Shown: in pieces, positions 16,128 through 24,410 of the stretch
Numbering within the stretch: the stretch's first letter is position 1
Layout of the letters: each line of letters opens with the position of its first letter
Assembly (NCBI GenBank): GCA_948438085.1
Contig: CAOJKP010000002.1
Span: forward strand, 1-32,020
From: an uncultured Clostridium sp.
Lineage (GTDB): Bacteria; Bacillota; Clostridia; TANB77; CAG-508
Direction of reading: 5' to 3'
Length of the DNA stretch: 32,020 nt
Made by a program: the position numbers and the translations under genes
Notes under the pieces: model-generated
Told to the model about the DNA's origin: nothing
What the model saw: the letters and a program-made list of their open reading frames with translations, nothing else
The model's database searches: none

Positions 16128-16706
16128 ATGAAGAATGCATATACAATATTAAAAATTGCAAGAGGAAGAACGTTAACAGATGAAAATGTTAGGAAAAAAT
16201 ATGAAAATTTGATAAAAATGCTAGATGTAAGTATAGAATACTATGAGAAGAAAAATAAAATAAATAGTGCATATAGAGATGAAAAAGGAAATACAATAAC
16301 AATTATAGAAGAAGGAAAAAAGGAAAGAACATTAACCAATGGAGAATGTATAGAACAACAAAGAGAAGAAGCGGCATGGGCATATGAACAACTAAAAGAT
16401 GAAAAATCAAGACAACAATATGATGAACAATTAAAACAGAAACAAAAAGAAAAGGAACTTAGCAAATCAAATAAAATAACAAAATTAGCTAGTAGATATA
16501 ATGGTGCATTAACAAAACAAAGAGAGGCAATTCAACAACTAAATAAATCTGCTGCAAAAGCATCTTCAGAATCAGTAATAAGTAATATAGCAGCAAAAGC
16601 TCAACAGGGAAAAACTTTAGATGTTCCAACTGTACGTGGAAGAAATATAAGATGGGATAGAACAAAATGGGAAGGCCCTAAAAGAGAAGATGGAGAAGCA
16701 AGATAA
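16128..16706 (+). CDS. Degenerate J-domain-like protein without HPD
   Basis: 192 aa. 'NAYTILKIARG' and 'VRKKYENLIKML' match helices I and II of a J domain, and 'REEAAWAYEQLKDEKSRQQY' matches helix III and the DxxxRxxYD end. Between them a roughly 45-residue basic insertion replaces the HPD loop, so stimulation of DnaK ATPase is unlikely. The C-terminal part is low-complexity and basic ('GRNIRWDRTKWEGPKRED'). AGGAGG precedes the ATG. It is embedded in the operon with two unknown genes and a flavin reductase whose start directly follows this stop. Confidence 0.6.
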   Translation: MKNAYTILKIARGRTLTDENVRKKYENLIKMLDVSIEYYEKKNKINSAYRDEKGNTITIIEEGKKERTLTNGECIEQQREEAAWAYEQLKDEKSRQQYDEQLKQKQKEKELSKSNKITKLASRYNGALTKQREAIQQLNKSAAKASSESVISNIAAKAQQGKTLDVPTVRGRNIRWDRTKWEGPKREDGEAR

Positions 16707-16707
16707 A

Positions 16708-17280
16708 ATGGGAAAAGTAATGTGGAAACCAGGTACCTTTATTTACCCATTACCAGTAGTTATGGTAAGTTGCGGTGATATGAATAAATCTAATATTATA
16801 ACTGTTGCATGGACAGGTATTTTAAATACAAATCCTGCAACAGTTTATATTTCAGTAAGACCTACAAGATATTCATATAATTTAATAAAAGAATCTGGGG
16901 AATTTGTAATTAATTTAACAAATGAAAAATTGGCATATGCTACAGACTGGTGTGGAGTTAAATCAGGAAAAGATATAGATAAATTTAAAAGTATGCATTT
17001 ATCAAAACAAAAAGCAAATTTTGTAAAATGTCCGATGATAGAACAAAGTCCTGTATCTGTTGAGTGTAAGGTAATTGAAATAAAAGAATTTGGAAGTCAT
17101 CATACATTTATTGCAGAAGTCTTAGCAATAAATGCAGATGAAAAATACATAGATAAAAGCGGAGCATTCGATATATCAAAATGTAATTTAATATCATATT
17201 CAAATGGACATTATTATTCACTAGGCAAGAAATTAGGAAGATTTGGATTTTCTGTTCAAAAAAAGCAAGGAAAAAAGTAA
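16708..17280 (+). CDS. Flavin reductase family protein (flavoredoxin-like)
   Basis: 190 aa FMN-binding split-barrel protein. 'PLPVVMVSCGDMNKSNIITV' and 'WTGILNTNPATVYISVRPTR' are the conserved FMN-binding strands of the flavin reductase-like domain, and 'YSYNLIKESGEFVINLT' follows in the normal order. It probably transfers electrons from NAD(P)H or a partner through FMN. The ATG at 16708 gives the common 'MGKVMWKPGT' N-terminus; ATG 16690 (overlapping the previous gene) and ATG 16720 are alternatives. It is the last gene of the 14595 operon. Confidence 0.85.
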   Translation: MGKVMWKPGTFIYPLPVVMVSCGDMNKSNIITVAWTGILNTNPATVYISVRPTRYSYNLIKESGEFVINLTNEKLAYATDWCGVKSGKDIDKFKSMHLSKQKANFVKCPMIEQSPVSVECKVIEIKEFGSHHTFIAEVLAINADEKYIDKSGAFDISKCNLISYSNGHYYSLGKKLGRFGFSVQKKQGKK

Positions 17281-17314
17281 TATACAAAAAAGACGTTAAA
17301 AATTAATATAAATG

Positions 17315-17343
17315 TTGACATTAATAGAAGTTTGTGATAAACT
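17315..17343 (+). promoter_or_regulatory. Promoter of the rpmG-secE-nusG-ribosomal protein cluster
   Basis: Perfect TTGACA (17315-17320), a 17-base spacer and TAAACT (17338-17343), 78 bases before the rpmG ATG. Confidence 0.65.
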
Positions 17344-17420
17344 ATTTGAGCATATTGATTAAAAGATATGTTCACATCGTTTAAAAGTAAAGCTTAAAAG
17401 ATTACGGAGGTGTATTTTAG

Positions 17421-17585
17421 ATGGCTGCAAAAGGACCAAGAGAAATGATAACATTAGAATGTACAGAATGTAAAAGAAGAAACTATATGACTTCAAAAAA
17501 TAAAAGAAATAATACAGATAGACTAGAAATAGTTAAATATTGCAAATTCTGTAAAAAACGTACTATACATAAAGAAACAAAATAG
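17421..17585 (+). CDS. rpmG: 50S ribosomal protein L33 (zinc form)
   Basis: 54 aa. The '[11 protein letters not shown]' and '[13 protein letters not shown]' CxxC pairs mark the zinc-binding (C+) form of L33, with '[14 protein letters not shown]' between them. GGAGGTG upstream gives the start. Its place before secE and nusG is the standard bacterial order. L33 sits near the E site of the large ribosomal subunit. Confidence 0.95.
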   Translation: MAAKGPREMITLECTECKRRNYMTSKNKRNNTDRLEIVKYCKFCKKRTIHKETK

Positions 17586-17612
17586 ATAAAGCTGTTTTAA
17601 GGAGGATATAAA

Positions 17613-17951
17613 ATGGCGAATGTAGAAAAAAATAAAAATGAAGGCAAACATTTTTTTAAGGATTTTAAAGCAGAATTAAAAAAAGTTATATGGCCAACAC
17701 CAAAGCAAGTTGCAAATAGTACCATAGCAGTTATAACTATAGTATTATTAACAGCAGCTATAGTTTTTGTTTTAGACTTAGCTTTTGAAACATTAAATAC
17801 ACATGGAGTAAATAGATTAAGAAATATTGTAAAAACAGAAGAATCTGCAACACAAACAAATACAATTGAAAATGCTGTTTCTGAAAATACAGTTAGCGAC
17901 AATACAATTGCAGATGATAATACAATAGAAGATAATACTATTTCAGAATAA
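17613..17951 (+). CDS. secE: Preprotein translocase subunit SecE with acidic repeat tail
   Basis: 112 aa. The conserved amphipathic helix 'FFKDFKAELKKVIWPTPKQV' and a single membrane segment around residues 34-58 are those of SecE, the small essential subunit of the SecYEG channel. Typical Gram-positive SecE ends soon after the membrane helix (about 60-75 aa). Here about 40 extra residues follow, rich in T, N, D and E with short repeats (TIEN, ENTV, DNTI, DNTI, DNTI). The tail would lie on the outer face of the membrane. AAGGAGG precedes the ATG; nusG follows after 15 bases. Confidence 0.93.
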   Translation: MANVEKNKNEGKHFFKDFKAELKKVIWPTPKQVANSTIAVITIVLLTAAIVFVLDLAFETLNTHGVNRLRNIVKTEESATQTNTIENAVSENTVSDNTIADDNTIEDNTISE

Positions 17952-17966
17952 AAAGGAGGCTAAAAA

Positions 17967-18500
17967 ATGTCTCAAGAAAATAGTGAATTAATTCCAAGAT
18001 GGTATGTTGTACATACATATTCAGGGTATGAAAATAAAGTCAAAACAGACCTAGAAAAAACTATAAAAAATAGAGAATTAGAAGATTTCTTTTTTGAGAT
18101 AGTTGTTCCAATGGAAGAGCAAATAGAAATAAAAGACGGAAAAAGAAAAACAAACTTAAAAAAGGTTTTTCCAGGATATGTTCTAATTAAAATGATAGTA
18201 ACAGATGAATCATGGTATATAGTAAGAAATACTAGAGGAGTTACAGGATTCGTTGGTTCAGGAACAGATCCAATACCATTAACAGATGCAGAAATTAGAA
18301 ATATGGGATTTGATGCACCAATTAATATCGACTATGACGTTAATGATTCTGTAAAGGTTCTTAATGGACCATTACAAGATTTTATTGGAGTAGTTCAAGA
18401 AATCAATAAAGAAAAACATAAAGTTAAAGTTCTAGTTTCAATGTTTGGAAGAGAAACACCAGTAGAATTGGAATTTTCTCAAGTACAAAAAATAGTTTAA
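17967..18500 (+). CDS. nusG: Transcription termination/antitermination protein NusG
   Basis: 177 aa. The NGN domain begins 'WYVVHTYSGYENKVK' and contains 'KKVFPGYVLIKM' and 'NTRGVTGFVG'. The C-terminal KOW domain is 'VLNGPLQDFIGVVQEIN'. NusG binds RNA polymerase and couples it to pausing, termination and the ribosome. AAGGAGG precedes the ATG. Confidence 0.97.
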   Translation: MSQENSELIPRWYVVHTYSGYENKVKTDLEKTIKNRELEDFFFEIVVPMEEQIEIKDGKRKTNLKKVFPGYVLIKMIVTDESWYIVRNTRGVTGFVGSGTDPIPLTDAEIRNMGFDAPINIDYDVNDSVKVLNGPLQDFIGVVQEINKEKHKVKVLVSMFGRETPVELEFSQVQKIV

Positions 18501-18573
18501 AATACAAGGAATTAAGTTTAAAAAACTTAGATATCCTAGTTTATATAAGTACATTTAAAGGTAGGTGAAAAAA

Positions 18574-19002
18574 ATGGCAGAAAAAGAAATTTCAAATATA
18601 ATTAAATTACAAATAGAAGCAGGAAAAGCTACACCAGCTCCACCAGTTGGTCCAGCATTAGGTTCAAGTGGTGTCAATATTATGCAATTTGTTAAAGAAT
18701 TCAATGATAGAACAGCAAATCAACCAGGTATGATAATACCAGTTGTTATAACTGTATATAAAGATAAATCTTTTGAATTTATAACAAAAGTACCACCAGT
18801 AGCAGTTCTAATTAAAAAAGCTATAAAAATTCAAAAAGGTTCAGGAAAACCAAATAAAGAAAAAGTAGCAAAAATAACTAAAGAACAAGTAAGACAAATA
18901 GCTGAAACAAAAATGCCAGACTTAAATGCAGCATCAATAGAAACTGCAATGAGTATGGTAATGGGTACAGCACGTAGTATGGGTGTTGTAGTAGAAGATT
19001 AA
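18574..19002 (+). CDS. rplK: 50S ribosomal protein L11
   Basis: 142 aa. '[20 protein letters not shown]' and '[20 protein letters not shown]' are diagnostic for L11. ATG 18574 is used (AGGTG at 18563-18567); the in-frame GTG 18565 is part of the ribosome site itself. L11 forms the GTPase-associated stalk base and the site sensed by RelA. Confidence 0.97.
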   Translation: MAEKEISNIIKLQIEAGKATPAPPVGPALGSSGVNIMQFVKEFNDRTANQPGMIIPVVITVYKDKSFEFITKVPPVAVLIKKAIKIQKGSGKPNKEKVAKITKEQVRQIAETKMPDLNAASIETAMSMVMGTARSMGVVVED

Positions 19003-19014
19003 TAAATAAGTATA

Positions 19015-19045
19015 TTGGGAGAGTTTAAAAACTCGTTAATACCAA
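19015..19045 (+). promoter_or_regulatory. Stem-loop before rplA, possible L1 autoregulatory site
   Basis: GAGTTT (19021-19026) pairs with AAACTC (19029-19034), and outside it TTGG (19015-19018) can pair with CCAA (19042-19045), leaving an asymmetric internal loop. This layout recalls L1 mRNA-binding sites. It sits just before the rplA ribosome site. Prediction only. Confidence 0.35.
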
Positions 19046-19057
19046 AGGAGGATTAAA

Positions 19058-19741
19058 ATGAAACAAGGAAAAAGATATCTAGAAGCAAAAAAGCTTGTAG
19101 ACGATTCAAAAGTTTATGAAGTAAAAGAAGCTATGGAATTATTAGAAAAATTTCCAAAAGCTAAATTTGATGAAACAGTTGAATTACATGTTAAATTAGG
19201 TGTTGATTCTAAACATGCAGATCAACAAGTTAGAGGAACTGTTGTATTACCTAATGGAACAGGTAAATCATTAAGAGTGTTAGTATTTGCAAAAGGGGAT
19301 AAAGCAAAAGAAGCAGAATCTGCAGGAGCTGATTTCGTTGGAGCAGAAGAACTAATACCAAAAATTGAAAAAGAAAACTGGTTTGAATATGATGTTATAG
19401 TTGCAACTCCAGATATGATGGGGGTTGTTGGAAGACTTGGTAAAGTATTAGGACCAAAAGGGTTAATGCCAAACCCAAAATCAGGAACAGTAACAATGGA
19501 TGTTACAAAAGCTATACAAGAAATTAAATCAGGAAAAGTTGAATATAGATTAGATAAAACTAACATAATTCACTTAGGATTCGGAAAAGTATCATTTGGT
19601 GCTGAAAAATTAGTTGAAAATTATAACACAGTTATAGATGCTATAATTAAAGCTAAACCAGCAGCAGCTAAAGGTCAATATATTAAGAGTATTGCAATTA
19701 CAACTACAATGGGACCAAGTATATATGTAGACCAAAAATAA
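19058..19741 (+). CDS. rplA: 50S ribosomal protein L1
   Basis: 227 aa. '[19 protein letters not shown]', '[20 protein letters not shown]' and '[18 protein letters not shown]' are the L1 signatures. AAAGGAGG precedes the ATG. L1 binds 23S rRNA at the mobile stalk and commonly represses its own mRNA. Confidence 0.97.
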   Translation: MKQGKRYLEAKKLVDDSKVYEVKEAMELLEKFPKAKFDETVELHVKLGVDSKHADQQVRGTVVLPNGTGKSLRVLVFAKGDKAKEAESAGADFVGAEELIPKIEKENWFEYDVIVATPDMMGVVGRLGKVLGPKGLMPNPKSGTVTMDVTKAIQEIKSGKVEYRLDKTNIIHLGFGKVSFGAEKLVENYNTVIDAIIKAKPAAAKGQYIKSIAITTTMGPSIYVDQK

Positions 19742-19746
19742 TTTTA

Positions 19747-19860
19747 ATATAGCCAAAGAAAGTAGGCGTCTTATAAGTCCTACCGAGGCACAAATAATGA
19801 GTTTTTAAGCAACTCTTTATGTGCAATTGGCTATAAAGAGTTGCTATTATTATATAATAG
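19747..19860 (+). promoter_or_regulatory. Ribosomal protein L10 leader with attenuator hairpin
   Basis: 'AGTAGGCGTCTTATAAGTCCTACCGAGG' is represented by GTAGG (19771-19775 region) pairing with CCTAC and the conserved ACCGAGG kink that L10(L12)4 binds in bacterial L10 leaders. Downstream, 13-base arms (19808-19820 and 19833-19845) form a terminator-like hairpin followed by an AT tract. Binding of excess L10-L12 would be expected to favour this hairpin and reduce rplJ-rplL expression. Confidence 0.8.
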
Positions 19861-19962
19861 AAAAGAAGTTTACTTTACTATTGTATAAATGTAAATACTA
19901 GGAAAGTTTTAAAACTATCTTAGAAAATAATAAAATATATAAATTATCAGGAGGTGAAAAAA

Positions 19963-20466
19963 ATGGCAAATGAAAAAATAATCGCTAAAAAAGACGAAGA
20001 AGTTAAAGCATTAGCAGCTAGTATAAAAGAAGCAAAACTTGTGCTATTAACAGATTATAGAGGAATTAATGTTACTGATGTAACAGAATTAAGAAAAACA
20101 TTAAGACAAACTAATTCAGAATATAAAGTTATAAAAAACAACATAACAAGAAGAGCACTTAAAGAATGTGGAGTAAATGAATTAGATGATGCCTTATTAG
20201 GACCTACAGCAGTTATAATGTCTAATGAAGATTACCTAGAACCATCAAAAGCAGTATATGAATACACAAAGAAAAATGATTTCTACAAAATTAAAGGTGG
20301 AATAATTGATGGAAAAGTAATGACAGCAGAAGAAATAATAACTTTAGCTAAATTACCATCAAAAGAAACATTACTATCAATGCTTGCTGGTGGATTACTT
20401 GCAACAATTTCAAAATTTGCAGTTGCACTTGATCAAGTACGCATTCAAAAGGAAGCTAACGCTTAG
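19963..20466 (+). CDS. rplJ: 50S ribosomal protein L10
   Basis: 167 aa. 'LTDYRGINVTDVTELRKTLR' and 'YKVIKNNITRRAL' are the L10 core; the C-terminal helix that carries L7/L12 dimers follows. GGAGGTG (19950-19956) supports ATG 19963; GTG 19954 lies inside the ribosome site. Expression is controlled by the L10 leader upstream. Confidence 0.96.
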   Translation: MANEKIIAKKDEEVKALAASIKEAKLVLLTDYRGINVTDVTELRKTLRQTNSEYKVIKNNITRRALKECGVNELDDALLGPTAVIMSNEDYLEPSKAVYEYTKKNDFYKIKGGIIDGKVMTAEEIITLAKLPSKETLLSMLAGGLLATISKFAVALDQVRIQKEANA

Positions 20467-20676
20467 TAAAAATAAATGAAAAGCTTCGTTTTACAGTGTC
20501 AATCTTCATTAAAAATTTTTCAATATACAAACGTATAATTTCAAAATTTTTAATTCGATTTCCTTGTAATACTTGCTTTTGATTTATTTTAGAAAATAAG
20601 AAATAATTAAAGAGATGTGAACTCTTATAAAATCACAAAATTTTAAAATATAAAAAAATTAGGAGGAATTATTATT
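20467..20676 (+). other. rplJ-rplL intergenic region, 210 bases
   Basis: Unusually long for this pair. AT-rich, with no ORF and a small hairpin (AAGAG/CTCTT at about 20608-20622). I see no strong promoter or terminator; it may hold an RNA-processing site. Confidence 0.3.
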
Positions 20677-21045
20677 ATGAGTAAAGAAGAAATGATAGAA
20701 GAAATCAAAAAAATGACAGTTGTTGAATTAGCTGACTTAGTAAAAGCTATAGAAGAAGAATTTGGAGTATCTGCAGTAGCTGCAGCTGCACCAGCTGGGG
20801 CTGGAGCAGGAGCTGCTGGTGCAACTGAAGAAAAATCATCTTTTGATGTAGTATTAAAAGATGCTGGAGCTAACAAAATCCAAGTAATCAAAGTTGTTAG
20901 AGATGCTACAGGATTAGGATTAAAAGAAGCTAAAGAATTAGTTGATGGAGCACCAAAAACAGTTAAAGAAGGAGTAGCTAAAGAAGAAGCTGAAGAATTA
21001 AAAGCTAAATTTATTGAAGCTGGAGCAGTTGTTGAATTAGCTTAG
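20677..21045 (+). CDS. rplL: 50S ribosomal protein L7/L12
   Basis: 122 aa. An N-terminal dimerisation helix, an alanine/glycine hinge ('[16 protein letters not shown]') and the C-terminal factor-binding domain ('[20 protein letters not shown]') are all present. TAGGAGGAATT precedes the ATG. It forms the ribosomal stalk that recruits translation factors. In most bacteria rpoB follows closely; here a terminator follows and the next gene is unrelated. Confidence 0.97.
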   Translation: MSKEEMIEEIKKMTVVELADLVKAIEEEFGVSAVAAAAPAGAGAGAAGATEEKSSFDVVLKDAGANKIQVIKVVRDATGLGLKEAKELVDGAPKTVKEGVAKEEAEELKAKFIEAGAVVELA

Positions 21046-21054
21046 TAATAATAA

Positions 21055-21090
21055 AATTAAGAGGTTGCCAAAGCAATCTCTTAATTTATT
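21055..21090 (+). terminator. Rho-independent terminator after rplL
   Basis: 14-base arms (21055-21068, 21073-21086; one G-U) with CAAA loop, then TATTTTATAT. Confidence 0.85.
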
Positions 21091-21132
21091 TTATATACTA
21101 GGAAAGTACGCCATTTTAAGTTAGAATTGTAG

Positions 21133-21151
21133 GGGCTACCTTTGGCAGTCC
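21133..21151. repeat. GC-rich imperfect hairpin, possible intergenic repeat relic
   Basis: GGGCTACC (21133-21140) and GGCAGTCC (21144-21151) pair imperfectly around TTT. The patch is strikingly GC-rich for its surroundings and looks like a decayed palindromic intergenic element. Only one copy is seen in the window. Confidence 0.35.
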
Positions 21152-21210
21152 GTTCTTCGAAGCATTGCTATAATATAGAAGAAAGTTTAAATGTTTGCAA
21201 GGAGGAGTAT

Positions 21211-21900
21211 ATGAAAAAAATATGTATAATAGCAGCAATTGATGAAGAATTTGATGCAATAGAACAAATAATGAAAAACAAAGAACACAAATTAATATAT
21301 GAAATAGAAATTATAGAAGGAACAATAAATAATAAAGAATGTATATTAGCAAAATCTGGTGTTGGTAAAGTTAATGCTGCAAGAACAACACAAATTTTAA
21401 TAGATAAATATGATATTGATTATGTAATAAATATTGGTAGTGCAGGAGGATTAAAAAACGATTTAAATATAGGAGATATAATAATTGGTACAAAAATCGT
21501 TCAGCATGACTTCAATATAACTGCATTTGGACATAAAAGGGGATATGTATCAGGAGTAGGAGATATATTATTAGCAGATGAAGAATTAATAAAAAAGGCA
21601 AAAATTGCAATGCAAAGTATAGAAAAACAAAATATAAAATCAAGGGAAGGAATTATTGCTACTGGAGATATTTTTGTAACAAAGATAAAAATGAAGGAAT
21701 CTATTGTAAGCGAGTTTGATGCAGATTGCACAGAAATGGAAGGATCTGCAATTGCACAAGTTTGTACACTAGATAAAATACCATTTATAATAATAAGATC
21801 AATATCAGATATACCAAATGGAAATAATAATGTAACTTTTAAGGAATTTATAAATGTTGCATCAAAAAGAACAGCAGACTTCATAAAGAATATGGTGTAA
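21211..21900 (+). CDS. mtnN: 5'-methylthioadenosine/S-adenosylhomocysteine nucleosidase
   Basis: 229 aa, the normal length. Catalytic residues are recognisable: E12 in 'AAIDEEF', E177 in 'TEMEGSAIA' and D200 in 'IRSISDI', with the 'NIGSAGGL' phosphorylase-fold loop at 74-81. The enzyme cleaves MTA and SAH to adenine plus the thioribose, recycling SAM by-products. ATG 21211 is behind AAGGAGGAG; an upstream in-frame TTG at 21142 runs through a GC-rich hairpin and is not credible. It ends in its own terminator. Confidence 0.94.
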   Translation: MKKICIIAAIDEEFDAIEQIMKNKEHKLIYEIEIIEGTINNKECILAKSGVGKVNAARTTQILIDKYDIDYVINIGSAGGLKNDLNIGDIIIGTKIVQHDFNITAFGHKRGYVSGVGDILLADEELIKKAKIAMQSIEKQNIKSREGIIATGDIFVTKIKMKESIVSEFDADCTEMEGSAIAQVCTLDKIPFIIIRSISDIPNGNNNVTFKEFINVASKRTADFIKNMV

Positions 21901-21933
21901 CAATAAGTACAATTATGTAAATAAAATAATATA

Positions 21934-21975
21934 ATAATAAAGAGATTGATTTTCAATCTCTTTATTATATAAGGA
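21934..21975 (+). terminator. Rho-independent terminator after mtnN
   Basis: 16-base perfect arms (21934-21949, 21953-21968) with TTT loop. Confidence 0.82.
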
Positions 21976-22077
21976 AGCTTAAATTTTATTTACTTAAAAA
22001 TATACAACATTTATTTAATAGAATGATGTAAGCTATAAGATAAATAAACTTGCTATATTAAAGAAAAATACTAAAAT

Positions 22078-22106
22078 TTGACATTTTTAGAAAAAAATTG
22101 TATACT
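22078..22106 (+). promoter_or_regulatory. Promoter of the SH3-NlpC/P60 gene
   Basis: Perfect TTGACA (22078-22083), a 17-base spacer and TATACT (22101-22106). The predicted start near 22113 rules out the ATG at 22115 as a normal translational start and supports 22148. Confidence 0.75.
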
Positions 22107-22147
22107 TATATAGTATGAATTTGCTAAAAATCAAAAAGGAGAAATTT

Positions 22148-23437
22148 ATGAATTCGATAAAGAAAATGCTTACGGTTTCTTTAATTACACTTACAATAGT
22201 TGGAGCTGCAAAAGTCATAAGTAGTGCTTCAGAAGGAAGTACTTTAGCAGATGAAGTAAGACTTAGAAAAAATCCTAAATCAGATTCTATAGTGCTTGAA
22301 CTTATACCAAAAAAAGGTGATGAAGTAGAAGTATTAGAAATCTCAGGTGATTGGTATAAAGTCAAATATCAAAAAATTACAGGGTATGTTCATAAAGACT
22401 ATTTAACTGTAAAAGAAGAAATTAAAGATAGCAATTCAGAAGAAAAAGAAGAACAAAAAACAAATGAAGAAGATAAAAAGGATGTATCTACAACACAAAA
22501 CATTGGAACCGCAAAGGAAATATATACAGTACAAAATAAAGAAAATGTATATATACATCCAACAATTAATGCAAATGTAGTTACTAGCTACGAAAAAGAT
22601 ACTAAAGTTAAACTTATACAGAAATTAAATAAATGGGCTTATGTAGAAGCTAATAGTGAAAGAGGATGGATTCCATTTTCAAAATTAACTAAAAGTGAAG
22701 AAATTAAACCCACGGAAACAACAAAACCTGTAGAGCCAGAAAATAAAGAAGAAAATTTAAATAAAACAGGGTATGTTACAACAGATGGAATTAACTTTAG
22801 AAAAGAAGCAAATACAGATTCACAAGTATTAAGAGTAATGATTACTAATTTAAAAGTAAACATTATAAAAGAAGAAGGTGACTGGTATAAAGTCACATAT
22901 AAAGATCAAACAGGATATATTTTAAAGAAATACGTATCTGAAAAAGAAGTAAAAACTACTTCAAGATCTTCTACACAAGCAAGAACAAATAAACAAACTA
23001 CAGAAGCGGTAGCAGAACCAAAAGAAGAAATTAAGCAAACAAGTACAGTGACAAGTTCTAGCAATAAGGGGCAAGAAGTTGTTGAATATGCAAAACAATA
23101 TTTAGGTTCAAGATATGTTTATGGTGGTTCATCACCTAAAGGATTTGACTGCTCTGGATTTACAATGTATGTATATAAACACTTTGGAGTTAGTTTATCA
23201 CATTCAGCAACAGCTCAATCGAAAGTAGGGCAAAAAATTGCAAAATCAGATTTGCAACCAGGAGACTTAGTGTTTTTTAAAAATTACAGAACAAATAAGG
23301 GAATAGGGCATGTTGGAATATATATTGGAAATAATAAATTCATACACGCATCAACAGAAAGCACAGGTGTTATAACATCATCTTTATTAACAAGTGGATA
23401 TCAAAATAGATATGTAAGTGCTTCAAGAGTTATTTAA
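22148..23437 (+). CDS. Secreted SH3-domain NlpC/P60 peptidoglycan hydrolase
   Basis: 429 aa. An N-terminal signal sequence ('KKMLTVSLITLTIVGAAKV') is followed by three bacterial SH3 domains at about 31-89, 120-182 and 203-265, each with a 'GDWYKV'-type or 'NKWAYV' core, joined by Lys/Glu/Thr-rich linkers. The C-terminal NlpC/P60 domain (about 310-429) has catalytic C335 in 'GFDCSGF', H388 in 'GHVGIYIG' and H400 in 'FIHAS'. The enzyme cleaves gamma-D-Glu-diamino acid bonds in the cell wall. AAAGGAG precedes the ATG. comEC follows after 31 bases with its own GGAG site, so it may be cotranscribed. Confidence 0.93.
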   Translation: MNSIKKMLTVSLITLTIVGAAKVISSASEGSTLADEVRLRKNPKSDSIVLELIPKKGDEVEVLEISGDWYKVKYQKITGYVHKDYLTVKEEIKDSNSEEKEEQKTNEEDKKDVSTTQNIGTAKEIYTVQNKENVYIHPTINANVVTSYEKDTKVKLIQKLNKWAYVEANSERGWIPFSKLTKSEEIKPTETTKPVEPENKEENLNKTGYVTTDGINFRKEANTDSQVLRVMITNLKVNIIKEEGDWYKVTYKDQTGYILKKYVSEKEVKTTSRSSTQARTNKQTTEAVAEPKEEIKQTSTVTSSSNKGQEVVEYAKQYLGSRYVYGGSSPKGFDCSGFTMYVYKHFGVSLSHSATAQSKVGQKIAKSDLQPGDLVFFKNYRTNKGIGHVGIYIGNNKFIHASTESTGVITSSLLTSGYQNRYVSASRVI

Positions 23438-23468
23438 CAAAAAAATGGGGGAATTATAAAGGAGTAAT

Positions 23469-24410
23469 ATGAACAACAGACCATTTTTAACAATAACATT
23501 AGGATATGTAATAGGAATTATATATGGGCTATACTTAATAACAAGTATAGCCTTTTATATTATAATTTTAATATGTATATTAATACTCATATATTTAAAA
23601 AAATATAAGATAAATAAATATATTAATTTGTTTATTAAAAAGGAGAATATATTGATATTTATAATATCATTTGTAATTAGTTTTGGAATTACAAGTATTT
23701 TAAATTACAAATATGATAAATTATTTATTGGTATAGATAAATGTGAAGGAATAGCAATAGTAGAAGAGCAAACAAAACAAAAAGATAATTATAATCAATA
23801 TAAAATAAAAATATACGAGTTAAATAATAACAATAAATATAAAAACATAAGAGTATTGCTAAACACAAAATTAGACCTAGAAAGCGGTTCTCAAATAAAA
23901 TTTAAAGGAGAGTTTAAGAAAGCAGAAGAAAGTAGAAATTATAAAGGATTTAATTATAAGCAGTATTTAAAATCAAATGGCATATATGGAACAATTGGTT
24001 CAAATAGTATAACAATAGCTAATAAAAAATCATATAATATTGGAACAATAATTAGTAGCTGTAGAAAATATGTTATAAATGTAATTAAGAATAATTTTAA
24101 AGATGAAAATAATGCCAATATTCTTTTAGGGATACTAATAGGAAATGATGATAATATTTTAGAAAATCAAAAAGAAGCATATAGAAAAAGTAGTTTATCT
24201 CACATAATGGCAGTTTCAGGATTACATGTATCATTCGTTATTGTTGGTATAAGCAAATTCTTAAGTATAATCAGTATATCAAAAAAAAGTAAAAAAATTA
24301 TTATAATTATTATTTTAGTATTTTTTTGTTTATTGGTAGGAAGCACGCCATCAGTAAAAAGGGCATGTATAATGGCTATACTTACGCTAATATCACGGAA
24401 TAATATATAA
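23469..24410 (+). CDS. comEC: ComEC/Rec2 DNA-uptake channel, N-terminal segment (frame 1)
   Basis: 313 aa before a stop. Two membrane segments at the N-terminus, an OB-like extracellular domain ('GSQIKFKGEFKKAEESRNYK') and the start of the competence domain ('LSHIMAVSGLHVSFVIVG', 'SVKRACIMAILTLIS') are in the normal ComEC order. The frame ends at TAA 24408-24410 in the middle of the membrane channel domain, four codons after an in-frame CGG at 24396. Ignoring the C of that CGG gives TCA-GGA-ATA and joins seamlessly to the next segment ('LTLISGIIYKKSNTMNN'), as in other ComEC proteins. This is therefore not a separate gene. AAAGGAG precedes the ATG. Confidence 0.88.
   Translation: MNNRPFLTITLGYVIGIIYGLYLITSIAFYIIILICILILIYLKKYKINKYINLFIKKENILIFIISFVISFGITSILNYKYDKLFIGIDKCEGIAIVEEQTKQKDNYNQYKIKIYELNNNNKYKNIRVLLNTKLDLESGSQIKFKGEFKKAEESRNYKGFNYKQYLKSNGIYGTIGSNSITIANKKSYNIGTIISSCRKYVINVIKNNFKDENNANILLGILIGNDDNILENQKEAYRKSSLSHIMAVSGLHVSFVIVGISKFLSIISISKKSKKIIIIIILVFFCLLVGSTPSVKRACIMAILTLISRNNI
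24393..24399 (+). other. +1 frameshift site 1 (TCA-C-GGA) in comEC
   Basis: Zero frame reads TCA CGG AAT AAT ATA TAA; the protein-like continuation reads TCA (C) GGA ATA. The +1 frame is closed upstream by TAA at about 24388-24390, so the shift must occur within roughly 17 bases that contain the CGG. Confidence 0.75.

Noticed and set aside
21142..21210. N-terminal extension of mtnN from TTG 21142
   Set aside because: Runs through an imperfect hairpin, has no ribosome site and would displace the conserved N-terminal strand; ATG 21211 has AAGGAGGAG.
22115..22147. ATG 22115 as start of the NlpC/P60 gene
   Set aside because: It would lie about two bases from the predicted transcription start; ATG 22148 has AAAGGAG and a proper signal peptide.
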